A stretch of DNA of 64,000 nt from Dyadobacter diqingensis (GTDB lineage: Bacteria > Bacteroidota > Bacteroidia > Cytophagales > Spirosomataceae), in NCBI RefSeq assembly GCF_024220585.1, contig NZ_JAMXKF010000006.1:189751-253750 (forward strand), in the 5' to 3' direction. Below the pieces are notes generated by a model. The model was given only the letters and a program-made list of their open reading frames with translations, searched no databases and had not been told where the DNA came from. The position numbers and the translations under genes were made by a program. Below are positions 55,252 through 64,000 of the stretch, piece by piece. Every line of letters begins with the position of its first letter. Position 1 is the stretch's first letter.

Positions 55252-55324
55252 TACCAGCACATTATACACACCAAGTAACTGGTAAATTCTGTGAAAAATC
55301 GACAACTACTTAACTTATGACCGT

Positions 55325-55747
55325 ATGGAAGACATCAAACTGATCCCTGATAAAATAAATGTTATCGTGCGTTTGTGCTGCTATAATTATGCAAGCAAAG
55401 TGGAAACACCGGACGTAGTCCGTTTTGAGCTGCACACCATGTGTGACGTTCCTATCTTGACTTTCATATTTCAGAAACCGGGCGAAGTTGTCGTCGTTCC
55501 GGTGAACTTCCGGACGGTTGCCACCTGGCCGAAAGCCAAAAAACTGACGATCAAATTACAACAATTTGATCTGAGAAAAGATGTACTTTTATCTGAAAAA
55601 ACGATAGTTCTGAACGAAGAAGATACACACACCATTCAGCAGGCGAGATGGGAGCAGCAGAAAATGCGAAAACGCCAGATCGACGCTATTGCCGACTTTA
55701 TCTATTCTGATTATATCGGATTTGCGGGTTTATCGGAAGTATTTTAA
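55325..55747 (+). CDS. Hypothetical protein
   Basis: The product has 140 residues without recognised family. A compact alpha/beta pattern (INVIVRLCCYNYASK, VPILTFIFQKPGEVVVVPVN) is followed by a charged helical tail. No signal peptide. It precedes the exonuclease gene by 68 bases and may be co-transcribed with it. Confidence 0.5.
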   Translation: MEDIKLIPDKINVIVRLCCYNYASKVETPDVVRFELHTMCDVPILTFIFQKPGEVVVVPVNFRTVATWPKAKKLTIKLQQFDLRKDVLLSEKTIVLNEEDTHTIQQARWEQQKMRKRQIDAIADFIYSDYIGFAGLSEVF

Positions 55748-55815
55748 AAAATTTCTACACGAACCTCTCCGCTCCGGGATCAAACAACGTTTAATAAAAA
55801 ACTTCTGTCAATAAG

Positions 55816-57222
55816 ATGCGTTATGCCATTGTCGATATAGAAACCACAGGCGGTTATGCTTCCGGCAGCGGGATAACCGAAATCGCCATTTTGATTCATG
55901 ACGGCACGTCGGTTATCGACCGGTATGAGACACTTATCAATCCAGGCCTCCCCATTCCATTTTCCATACAGGCCCTCACCGGTATTGATGACGAGATGGT
56001 GGCCAACAGCCCGGCATTTGATAAAGTGGCTGATCAGGTTTACCAGATGCTCTCAGGTTGTGTATTTATCGCGCACAATGTCAACTTCGACTATTCTTTT
56101 ATAAAATATCACCTTCAGGCAGCGGGTTATGAATTTAGTGCTCCAAAACTTTGTACAGTTCGGCTGAGCCGGAAAATCAAGCCGGGGTTATCTTCGTACA
56201 GTCTTGGGAAACTGTGTGACGCGTTGGCGATTCTTATTGAAAACCGCCATCGCGCCGGCGGCGATGCGGATGCAACGGCTATTCTTTTTTCAAAACTCCT
56301 GACCTGGGATACCGCTGGCCATATCCCGATGATGCTCAAAAAAACATCAAAAGAACAGCAGCTTCCGCCAAATCTACCCAAAGAAGATTTTACCAATCTG
56401 CCCTCCTGCCCTGGTGTTTATTATTTTCTGGATATGGCTGGCAAAGAAATTTATGTTGGCAAGGCCTTAAATATCAGGAAAAGAGTAGCCTCACACTTTT
56501 CAGGCCATAATCCTAATCCACAGCGTCAGCATTTTCTCAGGAGCATTTATGCGATCCGTTACGAAAGTTGCGGTACCGAACTGATGGCGCTGCTGCTGGA
56601 AGCGGCAGAAATCAAGCGGTTATGGCCTTTGTATAACCGCGCAATGAAACGGCCGGAACCTAAATTTGCCCTGTATAGCTATGAAGATTTTCACGGATAC
56701 AGGCGGCTGGCTATCGGAAAACATGGGAAATACCATGATTGTATCCATGTTTTTAACCGCGAATCGGATGGGATCAGGATGCTCCGCAAGCTGGTGATCG
56801 ATTTCGGTCTTTCCGCCGACCGATGTTCCTATGGGCGTTATCCCTTATTCAGCAGTGAATCCGAAGATATACAGAAGTTATCCACTGAAATCCAGCTTTT
56901 GAATCCACAGGATTACAATACCCTTGTGGAAAATGCGCTGACCAAATTCACTGAAAATCTGCCCAGTTTCGTCATTGTTGATACCGGCAGAAATACGGAC
57001 GAAAACAGCTGTATCTGGGTTGAAAAAGGAAGATTATCCCGCATCGGTTATCTCAGCAATCAATCGGATCTGACCAGTTTGTCTGACATTAAAGAGATGC
57101 TGAAACCCTGCACGTCCAACCATTATATGAACCAGTTAATTTTTAGTTACGCTGAAAAATACCCGTTAAAAGTGAAGCGTCTTATGCAGGAAATGACTAA
57201 TTTTCAGGAGATACCTGAGTAA
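55816..57222 (+). CDS. DnaQ-like exonuclease fused to a GIY-YIG (UvrC-like) domain
   Basis: The product has 468 residues. The N-terminal DEDDh exonuclease (about 1-165) has VDIETTG, HNVNFDYSF and HRAGGDADA. A GIY-YIG domain follows (about 195-280: CPGVYYFLDMAGKEIYVGKA, LNIRKRVASHF). The rest (about 290-468) is of unknown fold. Such fusions are sometimes annotated as a DNA polymerase III epsilon-like/UvrC hybrid (Cho-like) and would act in DNA repair. The start ATG gives the conserved strand MRYAIVDIE. Confidence 0.9.
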   Translation: MRYAIVDIETTGGYASGSGITEIAILIHDGTSVIDRYETLINPGLPIPFSIQALTGIDDEMVANSPAFDKVADQVYQMLSGCVFIAHNVNFDYSFIKYHLQAAGYEFSAPKLCTVRLSRKIKPGLSSYSLGKLCDALAILIENRHRAGGDADATAILFSKLLTWDTAGHIPMMLKKTSKEQQLPPNLPKEDFTNLPSCPGVYYFLDMAGKEIYVGKALNIRKRVASHFSGHNPNPQRQHFLRSIYAIRYESCGTELMALLLEAAEIKRLWPLYNRAMKRPEPKFALYSYEDFHGYRRLAIGKHGKYHDCIHVFNRESDGIRMLRKLVIDFGLSADRCSYGRYPLFSSESEDIQKLSTEIQLLNPQDYNTLVENALTKFTENLPSFVIVDTGRNTDENSCIWVEKGRLSRIGYLSNQSDLTSLSDIKEMLKPCTSNHYMNQLIFSYAEKYPLKVKRLMQEMTNFQEIPE

Positions 57223-57269
57223 GACCAGCCAGATTCCGGCTCAACAAATTGAATGATAATTACCCTCAC

Positions 57270-57698
57270 ATGATCACAGCCATATTTCTAACCAACAGTG
57301 TTATTTTCATTACGCTTGCCCTCATCCATATTTACTGGGCCTTTGGCGGTACCTGGGCAGCGTTTGCGATTATCCCGACAGACAGCAATGGCCGACGGAG
57401 ATTTCGCCCGGCATTTATAACAATCACCTCCGCGGCAGCCATATTTCTGGTATTTGCCTGGGTCGATCTGGCTTCCGCGGGCTTCGTCAGCGAGCCTGTT
57501 CCTGACAAAATCCTTACAAACGCCGTCGCCGTTATCGGGCTCATATTTTTACTGCGTGCCATTGGTGATTTTAAATACGTGGGGTTTGCCAAACGTTACC
57601 GGAAAACGATTTTTGCAAAAAGAGACACCCTGATTTTTACGCCGTTGTGTTTAATTATCTCCGTACTTCACCTGGCTCTGTTCTTCGTTTATTTCTAA
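57270..57698 (+). CDS. DUF3995 domain membrane protein
   Basis: The product has 142 residues with four membrane segments; HIYWAFGGTWAAFAIIPTDS is the characteristic motif of the DUF3995 family. The function is unknown. I chose ATG 57270; a TTG at 57249 would add 7 residues. It follows the exonuclease gene by 47 bases and may be in the same transcript. Confidence 0.82.
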   Translation: MITAIFLTNSVIFITLALIHIYWAFGGTWAAFAIIPTDSNGRRRFRPAFITITSAAAIFLVFAWVDLASAGFVSEPVPDKILTNAVAVIGLIFLLRAIGDFKYVGFAKRYRKTIFAKRDTLIFTPLCLIISVLHLALFFVYF

Positions 57699-57771
57699 AA
57701 AACAGATAAGCTGAACTGATGCCTTACTACTGGCAGGTCGCAAATAATCCACGCATCCGGAAATAAGACGT

Positions 57772-57779
57772 TATATTTG
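57772..57779 (+). promoter_or_regulatory. Probable -7 element of the MYG1 gene
   Basis: TATATTTG fits TAnnTTTG and lies 20 bases before the ATG at 57800. There is no clear -33 TTG. Confidence 0.45.
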
Positions 57780-57799
57780 AAGATAATTTTATTTTCAAT

Positions 57800-58594
57800 A
57801 TGACCTCTTTTTCAAAAGTTATAACCCACGACACTTCGTTTCACGCGGATGACGTGATTGCCGTTGCGCTTCTCCGCCATGCCGGATACGATTTTGAACT
57901 GATACGCACCCGAAATCCACAAGTACTTGCCGATGCCGTTGCAGACCCCAACACGCTGATTCTGGATGTCGGCGGTAGTTATGATCCGGAAAAACTGAAT
58001 TTCGACCATCACCAGGACATGGAGCTCAGCTCGGCTGCCGGGCTTGTTTACGAGCATTTCAAAGACGAGATCTGTCCTGCGGAAGCACAGGTTTTCTTCG
58101 GACGATTTATCGCTTCCATTGATGCAATGGACACAAACCGGGACAACATTTTTGATCTCTGGGCTACGTTACCAAAAGGTTTCAGAAACACGTCCGGACT
58201 GATCGGAGGCTTTAACCGCGAAGTGACCGACGCCGCTTTGCAGTACAATCAGTTTGAAAAAGCAGCCGCATTTGCACTGGAAATTATCGGTAATGAAATT
58301 TATAAATCGGTAAAAAAGGCCAAGTCAGAAGCGGAGTATAACGACAGGCTGATTCTTGACAACAACGTAGCTGTTTTCGATCAGTTCTCGACAGTCTGGA
58401 AAGAAAAGAAAGAACACACGTTTGCTATTTTACCACACGCCAACGGTTGGCAGATCCAAACCATGGATACCAACATCGCTAAAATTCCGGAAAGTATCGC
58501 GGAGCTCGACGGGTTCGTTTTCCGTCATGCCTCGGGTTTTATGGCCGTTGTGAAGGATAAATCAGTCGTTATGGATTTTGCGCAAACGCTTTGA
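57800..58594 (+). CDS. MYG1 family protein (DHH-related exonuclease)
   Basis: The product has 264 residues. The motifs THDTSFHADDVIAVALL (start) and LNFDHHQ (about 74-80) are the metal-binding sites of the MYG1 family, a DHH-like phosphoesterase group also found in eukaryotes, where it is a 3'-5' RNA exonuclease in nucleus and mitochondria. The bacterial members are presumed nucleases. The protein is somewhat shorter than human MYG1. Confidence 0.9.
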   Translation: MTSFSKVITHDTSFHADDVIAVALLRHAGYDFELIRTRNPQVLADAVADPNTLILDVGGSYDPEKLNFDHHQDMELSSAAGLVYEHFKDEICPAEAQVFFGRFIASIDAMDTNRDNIFDLWATLPKGFRNTSGLIGGFNREVTDAALQYNQFEKAAAFALEIIGNEIYKSVKKAKSEAEYNDRLILDNNVAVFDQFSTVWKEKKEHTFAILPHANGWQIQTMDTNIAKIPESIAELDGFVFRHASGFMAVVKDKSVVMDFAQTL

Positions 58595-58617
58595 TCTAAA
58601 CGGATAAATAAACGCAT

Positions 58618-58654
58618 AAAAAAACGGCTTGCGGTAGCGCAAGCCGTTTTTTTT
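58618..58654. terminator. Bidirectional terminator between convergent genes
   Basis: AACGGCTTGCG pairs with CGCAAGCCGTT across a 4-base loop, with A-run on the left and T-run on the right, so it works in both directions between the MYG1 gene and the hypothetical gene on the minus strand. Confidence 0.88.
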
Positions 58655-58694
58655 ATAACCGGTCAGTCAGAAAAAGCCTATCAATCTGTGTGAC

Positions 58695-58946
58695 TTAACT
58701 TACTTTCAGCAGTGATTCAAGCCGACTGGCTATTGCCTGCAATAACCCGATGTCTAACCGTGCCCTCTCCACGTCATCAAGACTTACCAGTGCGCGATAA
58801 TTGCGCTCTTCATCAGGTTCAAAGAGGACTTTTGTTCCCGCAATATCCATCTCAATTTTATGAAGATAACCCGAAACAATCAGCCATCCCTCAAATTCTA
58901 AGTCCTTTCCCAGGTACGCTACATCGATAAAAAACGATTCCTCCAT
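58695..58946 (-). CDS. Hypothetical protein
   Basis: The product has 83 residues (MEESFFIDVAYLGKDLEFEG to RLESLLKVS), with strands LVSGYLHKIEMDI-like and a C-terminal helix. No family recognised. ATG 58946 is preferred over a TTG at 58997. Convergent with the MYG1 gene and upstream end-to-end of the TonB receptor gene on the same strand, 80 bases apart. Confidence 0.5.
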   Translation of the reverse strand: MEESFFIDVAYLGKDLEFEGWLIVSGYLHKIEMDIAGTKVLFEPDEERNYRALVSLDDVERARLDIGLLQAIASRLESLLKVS

Positions 58947-59026
58947 CTTTTTAAACTCAAATTCTTCAACATTTTTGGCAAGATACCCAGAAACCAAGCA
59001 GCATCGTTAAAATATCGTTTCGTGTT

Positions 59027-61447
59027 TTAGAATTTGTACGCAAAACTCGCTGTGACATTTCTCGGCTTCTGTGGGTTCACCGACCAGTATCCGATATAAT
59101 ATTCCTTATTTGTCAGGTTGTTAACATTCAAAGTAAATCTGAAATGATCCGCATTGTAAAACAAGCTGGCATTGATAAGTGTGTAACTCGGCAGATAAAA
59201 ATTCCCGGTTTTGCTGTTGTCAATCACCTTGTATTCGCTGGCATAGTTTCCACCGGTACCGATCCCGAAATTTTTCAGTCGGCCATGTGTAAATTTATAA
59301 GTAGCCCAGAAATTAGCCAGATTCTGGGGTCCCTGTCCACCCGGACTTCTGCCTGGTTCCGAGTAAAAGTCCTCACGATCGCCAGCCAATACCTTTGTTT
59401 CGTTGTGGCTGTAACCCGCAATCAGATTCAGTCCCGGTACCGGATTGGCATTTAAATCCAGCTCAAAACCTTTGCTTCCAACCTTGCCACCCTGAATCAC
59501 ATTCCTCGGATTATTCGGATCAGGCATAACCCTGTCGGTCACTTTAATATCATAAACAGAAACCGTGGCATTCAGCTTATCCGACAACAAAGTGGTTTTC
59601 ACACCGTACTCCCATTGATCGGCATGTTCCGGTTTAAACGATTTGACACGGGTATTGCTCCCGTCCGCATCCGCCACCTGCTGCGGAGCTACATTGATAA
59701 ACGCATTCATATAGTTTGCAAAAAGAGAAACCTTTTCGCGAATCGGTTGATAAACCAGACCAAATTTCGGTGAAAGCGCAAACTGATTAAAGTCGTCATC
59801 CGAGCTATCTTTTTCACCTTTGGAATCAAAATAATCTGCTCTCAAACTCACCATTGCCATTAATGAAGGCGTCAGGTTGAGAATATTGGAGGCATAGGCA
59901 CTGTACGAGCTGTTGGTGATATTGCTTTTCGCTGGTTCGGTTCCGGCCAGCAAATTGTTGATCGACGCCTCTGTCAAATAAACCGGCGCAAGTGTGTCGC
60001 CCGAGTACGGATCCACATAATTCACATCCCCCTGAGGCGTTACATTTCTGGCCGAAGCCCACCCCGATCCGTTGTCTATTACGTTACGGTTAAAATAGTC
60101 GAAGCCAACCAGCAAACGGTTTCTCATGTTTCCGATTTTGAAATCCCCGTTAAAATTCTGCTGAATATCGGTTGTGTTGGTCGTTTGCTGCTCCTTGTGA
60201 AAATACTGGCTAAAATAGTTATCACCCGAAACATCATCCCAGATATAGGTATAAAAACCATTGGACTTCACATTTCCTCTTGAAAAAACGGTTTGTGAGC
60301 TCCATTGATCAGACAGCTTGTAAACCATCTGCCCTTGCAAGTTAAACCGCGGATTTTTGATCGTCAGGTCATTGCTCGTGAATGACAGGTTGTTATTCAA
60401 ATTCAGTTCTTTGATCGTCTTGAACGGAAGCGGGTCCACACGGTTCGAGTGAAAAAATACCGGCGCGACAGCTCTTTCTTCTTGCAGGATTTCCGTCATA
60501 AAGTGAAAAGAAAGCCGGTCGCTGACCTCATAGGATAACGAAGGAGCAATGAAAAACGACTTTTTAAACCCCGCATCCTGAAAACTGTTTTCGGTATGGT
60601 AAGCGGTATTGACACGCAACGCAATCTTGTCTTTTTTGCTTAAAGGGGTATTGATATCGGCCGTAATCCTGTTCAGCCCGAAACTCCCGACATTGTAAGC
60701 CACTTCACCGCCAAAACTGTGATAAGGTTTCTTGGTGACCGTGTTGATGATCCCGCCGTAGCTATAATAACTACCACCGAACAACGTGCCGGAAGGCCCC
60801 TTGATCACCTGAATTTCCTCCACATTGGCAGGATCCAGATTTCCGCTCGTGATCCCAGGCAAGCCGTTATACAAAGTAGGCTGCGCATCAAAACCTCTGA
60901 GCGCAAAATACGAAGCTCCGTCCCCTGCCCTGCCCGTCGACTCCCAGGTTCTGGTGATACCCGGCACATTACGCATGGCGTCGTCATAATTGGTAATTCC
61001 CTGCTGCTTTAAAATTTCAGAAGAAACTGTATTGTAAACCTGAGGATTTTCAAGGTTTTTCAACGGAATTTTGGCAACAATAACATTTTCACGGTTCGAC
61101 TTTTTCGAAGAAACAATAACCTCCTGCAACTGCGCTGCATTCTCTTTCAGCACAAAATCCCGTACCGCTTTTTCTCCCGGTTTCACCTCCACGGCCTGCT
61201 CACTGTTTTCCAGACCAACAAAAGAAGCGATTACAATATGGTTTCCCGGTGTGATCCCTTTAATCTGAAAAGTACCATTTTTGTTGGTCACAGCACCTTT
61301 GCTGGTACCTTTTATGGCCACGGTTACGAACTCGGCCGGTTCATCGTCCGACGTTCTCACCGTACCGGTCACAGATCCGTTTTGAGCGACCGACAGGATT
61401 GTGGAAAGAAAAAACAGAACGGCGCAAAAAGTTAAATGTTTTATCAT
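59027..61447 (-). CDS. TonB-dependent siderophore receptor
   Basis: The product has 806 residues: signal peptide (about 1-22), carboxypeptidase-like regulatory domain (about 24-105; GSVTGTVRTSDDEPAEFVTV), plug domain (about 125-235; GITNYDDAMRNVPGITRT, VEEIQVIKGPSGTLFGG), and a 22-strand barrel ending in FAYKF, with C-terminal Phe. The TonB-dependent siderophore-receptor type of plug suggests uptake of ferric siderophores of the hydroxamate/FhuA class. No TonB or transporter genes are next to it. The consensus promoter at 61470-61500 points at this gene. Confidence 0.93.
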   Translation of the reverse strand: MIKHLTFCAVLFFLSTILSVAQNGSVTGTVRTSDDEPAEFVTVAIKGTSKGAVTNKNGTFQIKGITPGNHIVIASFVGLENSEQAVEVKPGEKAVRDFVLKENAAQLQEVIVSSKKSNRENVIVAKIPLKNLENPQVYNTVSSEILKQQGITNYDDAMRNVPGITRTWESTGRAGDGASYFALRGFDAQPTLYNGLPGITSGNLDPANVEEIQVIKGPSGTLFGGSYYSYGGIINTVTKKPYHSFGGEVAYNVGSFGLNRITADINTPLSKKDKIALRVNTAYHTENSFQDAGFKKSFFIAPSLSYEVSDRLSFHFMTEILQEERAVAPVFFHSNRVDPLPFKTIKELNLNNNLSFTSNDLTIKNPRFNLQGQMVYKLSDQWSSQTVFSRGNVKSNGFYTYIWDDVSGDNYFSQYFHKEQQTTNTTDIQQNFNGDFKIGNMRNRLLVGFDYFNRNVIDNGSGWASARNVTPQGDVNYVDPYSGDTLAPVYLTEASINNLLAGTEPAKSNITNSSYSAYASNILNLTPSLMAMVSLRADYFDSKGEKDSSDDDFNQFALSPKFGLVYQPIREKVSLFANYMNAFINVAPQQVADADGSNTRVKSFKPEHADQWEYGVKTTLLSDKLNATVSVYDIKVTDRVMPDPNNPRNVIQGGKVGSKGFELDLNANPVPGLNLIAGYSHNETKVLAGDREDFYSEPGRSPGGQGPQNLANFWATYKFTHGRLKNFGIGTGGNYASEYKVIDNSKTGNFYLPSYTLINASLFYNADHFRFTLNVNNLTNKEYYIGYWSVNPQKPRNVTASFAYKF

Positions 61448-61469
61448 AATACGATTGTTTAGTGCGCCG

Positions 61470-61500
61470 CAAAAGTATTATTTTAAATTAATCTAAACAA
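61470..61500 (-). promoter_or_regulatory. Bacteroidota consensus promoter of the TonB receptor
   Basis: On the minus strand TTG (61498-61500), 20 bases and TACTTTTG (61470-61477) fit the TTG-N19/20-TAnnTTTG consensus, 22 bases before the start codon. No separate Fur-like site is evident. Confidence 0.65.
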
Positions 61501-61548
61501 GAATAACAAAACACCAGATCGTAGAAATGGTTACAAAAGCGTGAAAAG

Positions 61549-61588
61549 CAAAAGGCGTTTACAGAAGTATTTCTGCAAACGCCTTTTG
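61549..61588 (-). terminator. Terminator after the sigma factor gene
   Basis: The arms at 61549-61566 and 61571-61588 pair over 18 bp with one mismatch (CAAAAGGCGTTT core). It follows the stop of the minus-strand sigma gene by 14 bases and precedes the receptor promoter. Confidence 0.75.
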
Positions 61589-61602
61589 ATCTTTTTATCT
61601 GT

Positions 61603-62217
61603 TCAATGCTCTACCAACACCCGGCCGATTCTGTAACCCGGATAAAGATGCGGATAGTTTTGTTTGATCAAATGCTGTAAAAGCGCTCTGGCACGTACAT
61701 AATGCGACCGGACCGTCGCCTCGTTGATTCCCAAAAGCTCGCCGACTTCCCGGTGATTGTACCCATCGACCACGTACAACAGAAATACATTTTTGTAAAC
61801 CGGTTTAATATGCTGGATCAGTTGCAGGATTTCCTCCGCGGTGATATGGCTCACGATATCTTCCTCAAAACCCAGATAAGGCGCGTCTTCCAGCGCTATT
61901 TTCTCTTCGGAGTGTTTCTTGTTTTTACGAAAATTACTGATTGCCGTATTTACCATGATCGTCCGCAGCCAGACTTTGAACGGGTAGGTATTGTCATACC
62001 CTTCCAGATTCCTGAATACCTTCAGAAAACCTTCATTGAGCACTTCTTCTGATTCCTCTTTTGAAGTGGTATAACGGAGACAAATGCTTTTTGCATATCC
62101 GAAAAACTTCTTGTACAAATAACGCTGCGCCTGGTTGTTACCAGCAATACACGCCTTCACGACGGCATCAAAGTCGTTTTCATCAAATGCTGCTTTATTT
62201 CCGAATGGCAAAATCAT
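61603..62217 (-). CDS. ECF RNA polymerase sigma factor
   Basis: The product has 204 residues: region 2 (about 22-95; QRYLYKKFFGYAKSICLRYT, NTYPFKVWLRTIMVNTAI) and region 4 (about 130-185; YVVDGYNHREVGELLGINEA, TVRSHYVRARALLQHLI). A member of the extracytoplasmic-function sigma-70 group typical of Bacteroidota. No anti-sigma factor gene is adjacent. Its location directly upstream of the TonB receptor suggests, but does not prove, a link; a terminator separates them. Confidence 0.92.
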   Translation of the reverse strand: MILPFGNKAAFDENDFDAVVKACIAGNNQAQRYLYKKFFGYAKSICLRYTTSKEESEEVLNEGFLKVFRNLEGYDNTYPFKVWLRTIMVNTAISNFRKNKKHSEEKIALEDAPYLGFEEDIVSHITAEEILQLIQHIKPVYKNVFLLYVVDGYNHREVGELLGINEATVRSHYVRARALLQHLIKQNYPHLYPGYRIGRVLVEH

Positions 62218-62491
62218 GGTAACAGTCTTTAGGTATTTTCTTTATTTAACCAGGCCCGCAAAGTCTTTTCCCGGATGCCCGCTTATGGGTTATTACTCGA
62301 AACAAAGTGAGGAATAACCGATTACAAAAGAAAACCGGACAGATACAAAGGCAGAAAGTCTGGATGAAGGGTCAAAATTTCTCTATAAAACGGCTTTATC
62401 CTCCGATTAAAATCATGTCACCAGAATACGGCTGTTGACCGTCAAAGTTTTGGTCTGTACCCCGATAAATTTCCGGTACGTCGAAAGTCTT

Positions 62492-62521
62492 TTGATGTTA
62501 ACGCAAGTTCTTTTATCCTTG
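62492..62521 (+). promoter_or_regulatory. Bacteroidota consensus promoter of the LytS-type kinase
   Basis: TTG (62492-62494), 19 bases and TATCCTTG (62514-62521), one off the TAnnTTTG consensus, lie 17 bases before the ATG at 62539. Confidence 0.6.
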
Positions 62522-62538
62522 CAGCATAATTGAATCAG

Positions 62539-63597
62539 ATGAAAAAGGAAAAATCTAAAAGATGGGTAATTGTTGCCGTCCATATTCTGGCCTGGGCGTT
62601 GCTCGGTTTTGTCCTGATGTTTTACCAACCGCTGTCGTGGGGCGTTAAACTTCCGTTTTCCTTTTGGACAAAACAAACCCTGAACCTTGTCATTCTGGCC
62701 GGACTGTTTTATGCCAATATGCTTTATATGGTGCCAGGCTTTCTGCTGAAAAACAAAGTACCGGCCTTTATTTTATGGATTGTCGGCTCGGTCATTGCGC
62801 TGCTGCTGATAAGCAAGTTTGTAGATTTGCAGCTTCACGTACGCGAACAAATGGACGCTGTCATGCGCAGGCCCGGCCCCAAACATAAGGGCGTGATCGA
62901 TGGACTGCTGCTCATGACCTCACTGCTCGTGCTGGGTGTCAGCACAAGCCTGGCCGTGATACACCGATGGCAAAAAGATGCCCAGATACGAGAATCCGTT
63001 GAAAAACAAAACATTACGTCTGAGCTGGCACTATTGAAAGCACAGATCAATCCGCATTTCTTTTTCAATACTTTAAATAACATTTACGCTTTAACCTACA
63101 CTGACGTACCCGTTTCCAGAGACGCCATCCTGAAACTTTCGCGGATGATGCGGTACTTATTATACGAAACCCAGCAGGACACTGCTCTGCTGAGCCAGGA
63201 AATATCGTTCGTGAAGGATTATATTGAGCTGATGAAACTTCGCGTGCAAAGCAACACGACGATTCTTTTCGAAGAAGTAAAAACCGGTAAAGATTACGCG
63301 ATGGTGCCGATGCTTTTGCTTCCATTTATAGAAAATGCATTTAAACACGGGATCAGCGTGATGCAAAAGGCAACCATCCGGATTGATCTGGAAGTGCAGG
63401 AAGGCGTGCTGACCCTCCGCGTCCTCAACGATATTTTCCGGGACAAAGATGCATTGAATATGGAAAGCGGCGGGATCGGGCTGACGAATACGCAAAGAAG
63501 GCTGGACCTGCTTTACCCTGGAAAACATGAGCTGGCGATCAATGAAAATTCAGAGCAGAACACGTATCTGGTTACCTTGCGCATCCATTTGCTGTAA
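62539..63597 (+). CDS. LytS-family sensor histidine kinase
   Basis: The product has 352 residues: four membrane segments (about 9-32, 52-70, 75-95, 123-142), then the His_kinase domain with H173 in INPHFFFNTLNN, and a HATPase domain with PFIENAFKHG and GGIGLTNTQRRLDLLY. This family works with LytTR response regulators; the partner gene starts 11 bases downstream. ATG 62539 is used; a TTG at 62530 is the alternative. Confidence 0.93.
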   Translation: MKKEKSKRWVIVAVHILAWALLGFVLMFYQPLSWGVKLPFSFWTKQTLNLVILAGLFYANMLYMVPGFLLKNKVPAFILWIVGSVIALLLISKFVDLQLHVREQMDAVMRRPGPKHKGVIDGLLLMTSLLVLGVSTSLAVIHRWQKDAQIRESVEKQNITSELALLKAQINPHFFFNTLNNIYALTYTDVPVSRDAILKLSRMMRYLLYETQQDTALLSQEISFVKDYIELMKLRVQSNTTILFEEVKTGKDYAMVPMLLLPFIENAFKHGISVMQKATIRIDLEVQEGVLTLRVLNDIFRDKDALNMESGGIGLTNTQRRLDLLYPGKHELAINENSEQNTYLVTLRIHLL

Positions 63598-63608
63598 AAC
63601 TAAATCCT

Positions 63609-64000
63609 ATGATCAAATTAAACTGTATCACCGTTGACGATGAGCCGCTTGCGTTAGGCCTTGTGAGCGCGTTTGTAGAACAAACACCTTTTCTGCATCT
63701 GGCAGGGCGGTTTGGAAATGCAGTTCAGGCGTTGCAGGCTATTCACAGCGAAACCATCCATCTGGTTTTTCTGGACATACAAATGCCCGACCTGAATGGC
63801 ATGGAGCTTGCGCGTGTGCTGAATCACGGTGCTGCGGTATCTCAAACCAAGATTATCTTTACCACGGCTTACAATCAGTTTGCCGTGGAAGGTTACAAAG
63901 TTGATGCCATGGGTTACCTCTTAAAACCTTTTGGTTACGAGGAATTCCTGAGCGCGGCCCTGAAAGCAAAAAATTATTTTGAACTTATCCAGGAAACAAG
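63609..64000 (+). CDS. LytTR-type response regulator (cut by window end)
   Basis: The first 130 codons are present: a receiver with D10-D11, D56 in VFLDIQMPDLNG, the Thr site in IIFTTAYNQFAVEGYKVDA, and Lys in YLLKPF. The LytTR DNA-binding domain would follow beyond 64000. It is in an operon with the LytS-type kinase and should be its partner. Confidence 0.9.
   Translation, partial: MIKLNCITVDDEPLALGLVSAFVEQTPFLHLAGRFGNAVQALQAIHSETIHLVFLDIQMPDLNGMELARVLNHGAAVSQTKIIFTTAYNQFAVEGYKVDAMGYLLKPFGYEEFLSAALKAKNYFELIQET

Noticed and set aside
62413..62676. Minus-strand 87-codon frame over the start of the LytS-type gene
   Set aside because: It is antisense to the promoter and first membrane segment of a clear gene and has no own features.

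Overview
The window looks like chromosomal DNA of a Bacteroidota member, most likely order Cytophagales (a Dyadobacter/Spirosoma-type genome; inference). The supporting features are type IX secretion (T9SS) sorting tails, a giant periplasmic-propeller histidine kinase with LuxR-type response regulators, a SusC/FecA-like TonB receptor with a carboxypeptidase-like N-domain, ECF sigma and LytS/LytTR pairs, TTG-N19/20-TAnnTTTG promoters, and little use of Shine-Dalgarno sequences. Many genes are hypothetical or regulatory, and no rRNA or CRISPR array is visible.

Region 1 (60-16,681) is the most unusual part. The same gene cassette occurs twice. Each copy has a divergent canonical LuxR-type response regulator, an exported peptidase-S74 (tail-fibre chaperone) protein, one or two exported C1q-like proteins, a T9SS-secreted protein, a LuxR-type regulator whose phosphoacceptor Asp is Gly, and a LuxR-type regulator that keeps that Asp but has lost the Mg-binding acidic pair. 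A 1047-residue propeller/Y_Y_Y/histidine kinase sits between the copies. All five S74/C1q proteins begin with related signal peptides and a common N-terminal module. A short non-coding block is conserved before the last regulator of each copy. The second copy carries a one-base frameshift in an A-run, and the first has a regulator without its HTH. I read this as one sensory system controlling a modular set of surface proteins.

Region 2 (16,996-29,331) holds stress-type genes (YtxH protein, general-stress 17M-like protein, a frameshifted stress-type SDR), then a glycan cluster (GH5-like enzyme, GT2, NodS-like methyltransferase, PIG-L deacetylase, GH-A-like enzyme, glycosyltransferase), and two CheY-like regulators with a PAS histidine kinase whose 5' end is missing.

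Region 3 (29,332-31,093) is the scar of an integrative element. The 3' part of a large serine recombinase gene starts exactly where the PAS kinase breaks off. It is interrupted by an ISAon1-like insertion sequence with 27-bp inverted repeats and a 6-bp target duplication. Beyond the IS the reading frame continues to a stop inside tRNA-Lys(UUU), antisense to it, so the tRNA was probably the integration target.

Region 4 (31,482-64,000) is mixed core and accessory DNA: an MFS transporter, oxidoreductases, an amidase lipoprotein, several AraC, Crp, MocR and LysR regulators, patatin and FAD enzymes, an ankyrin-LRR-DKNYY operon, a DUF1593 protein, MBL hydrolase, an exonuclease/GIY-YIG fusion, MYG1, a TonB siderophore receptor with an ECF sigma factor, and a LytS/LytTR pair cut by the window end. 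A very small transcription unit (34,855-34,926, minus strand) with a near-perfect promoter, a hexapeptide ORF, an AGGAGG motif and a strong terminator is a candidate undescribed sRNA or leader.
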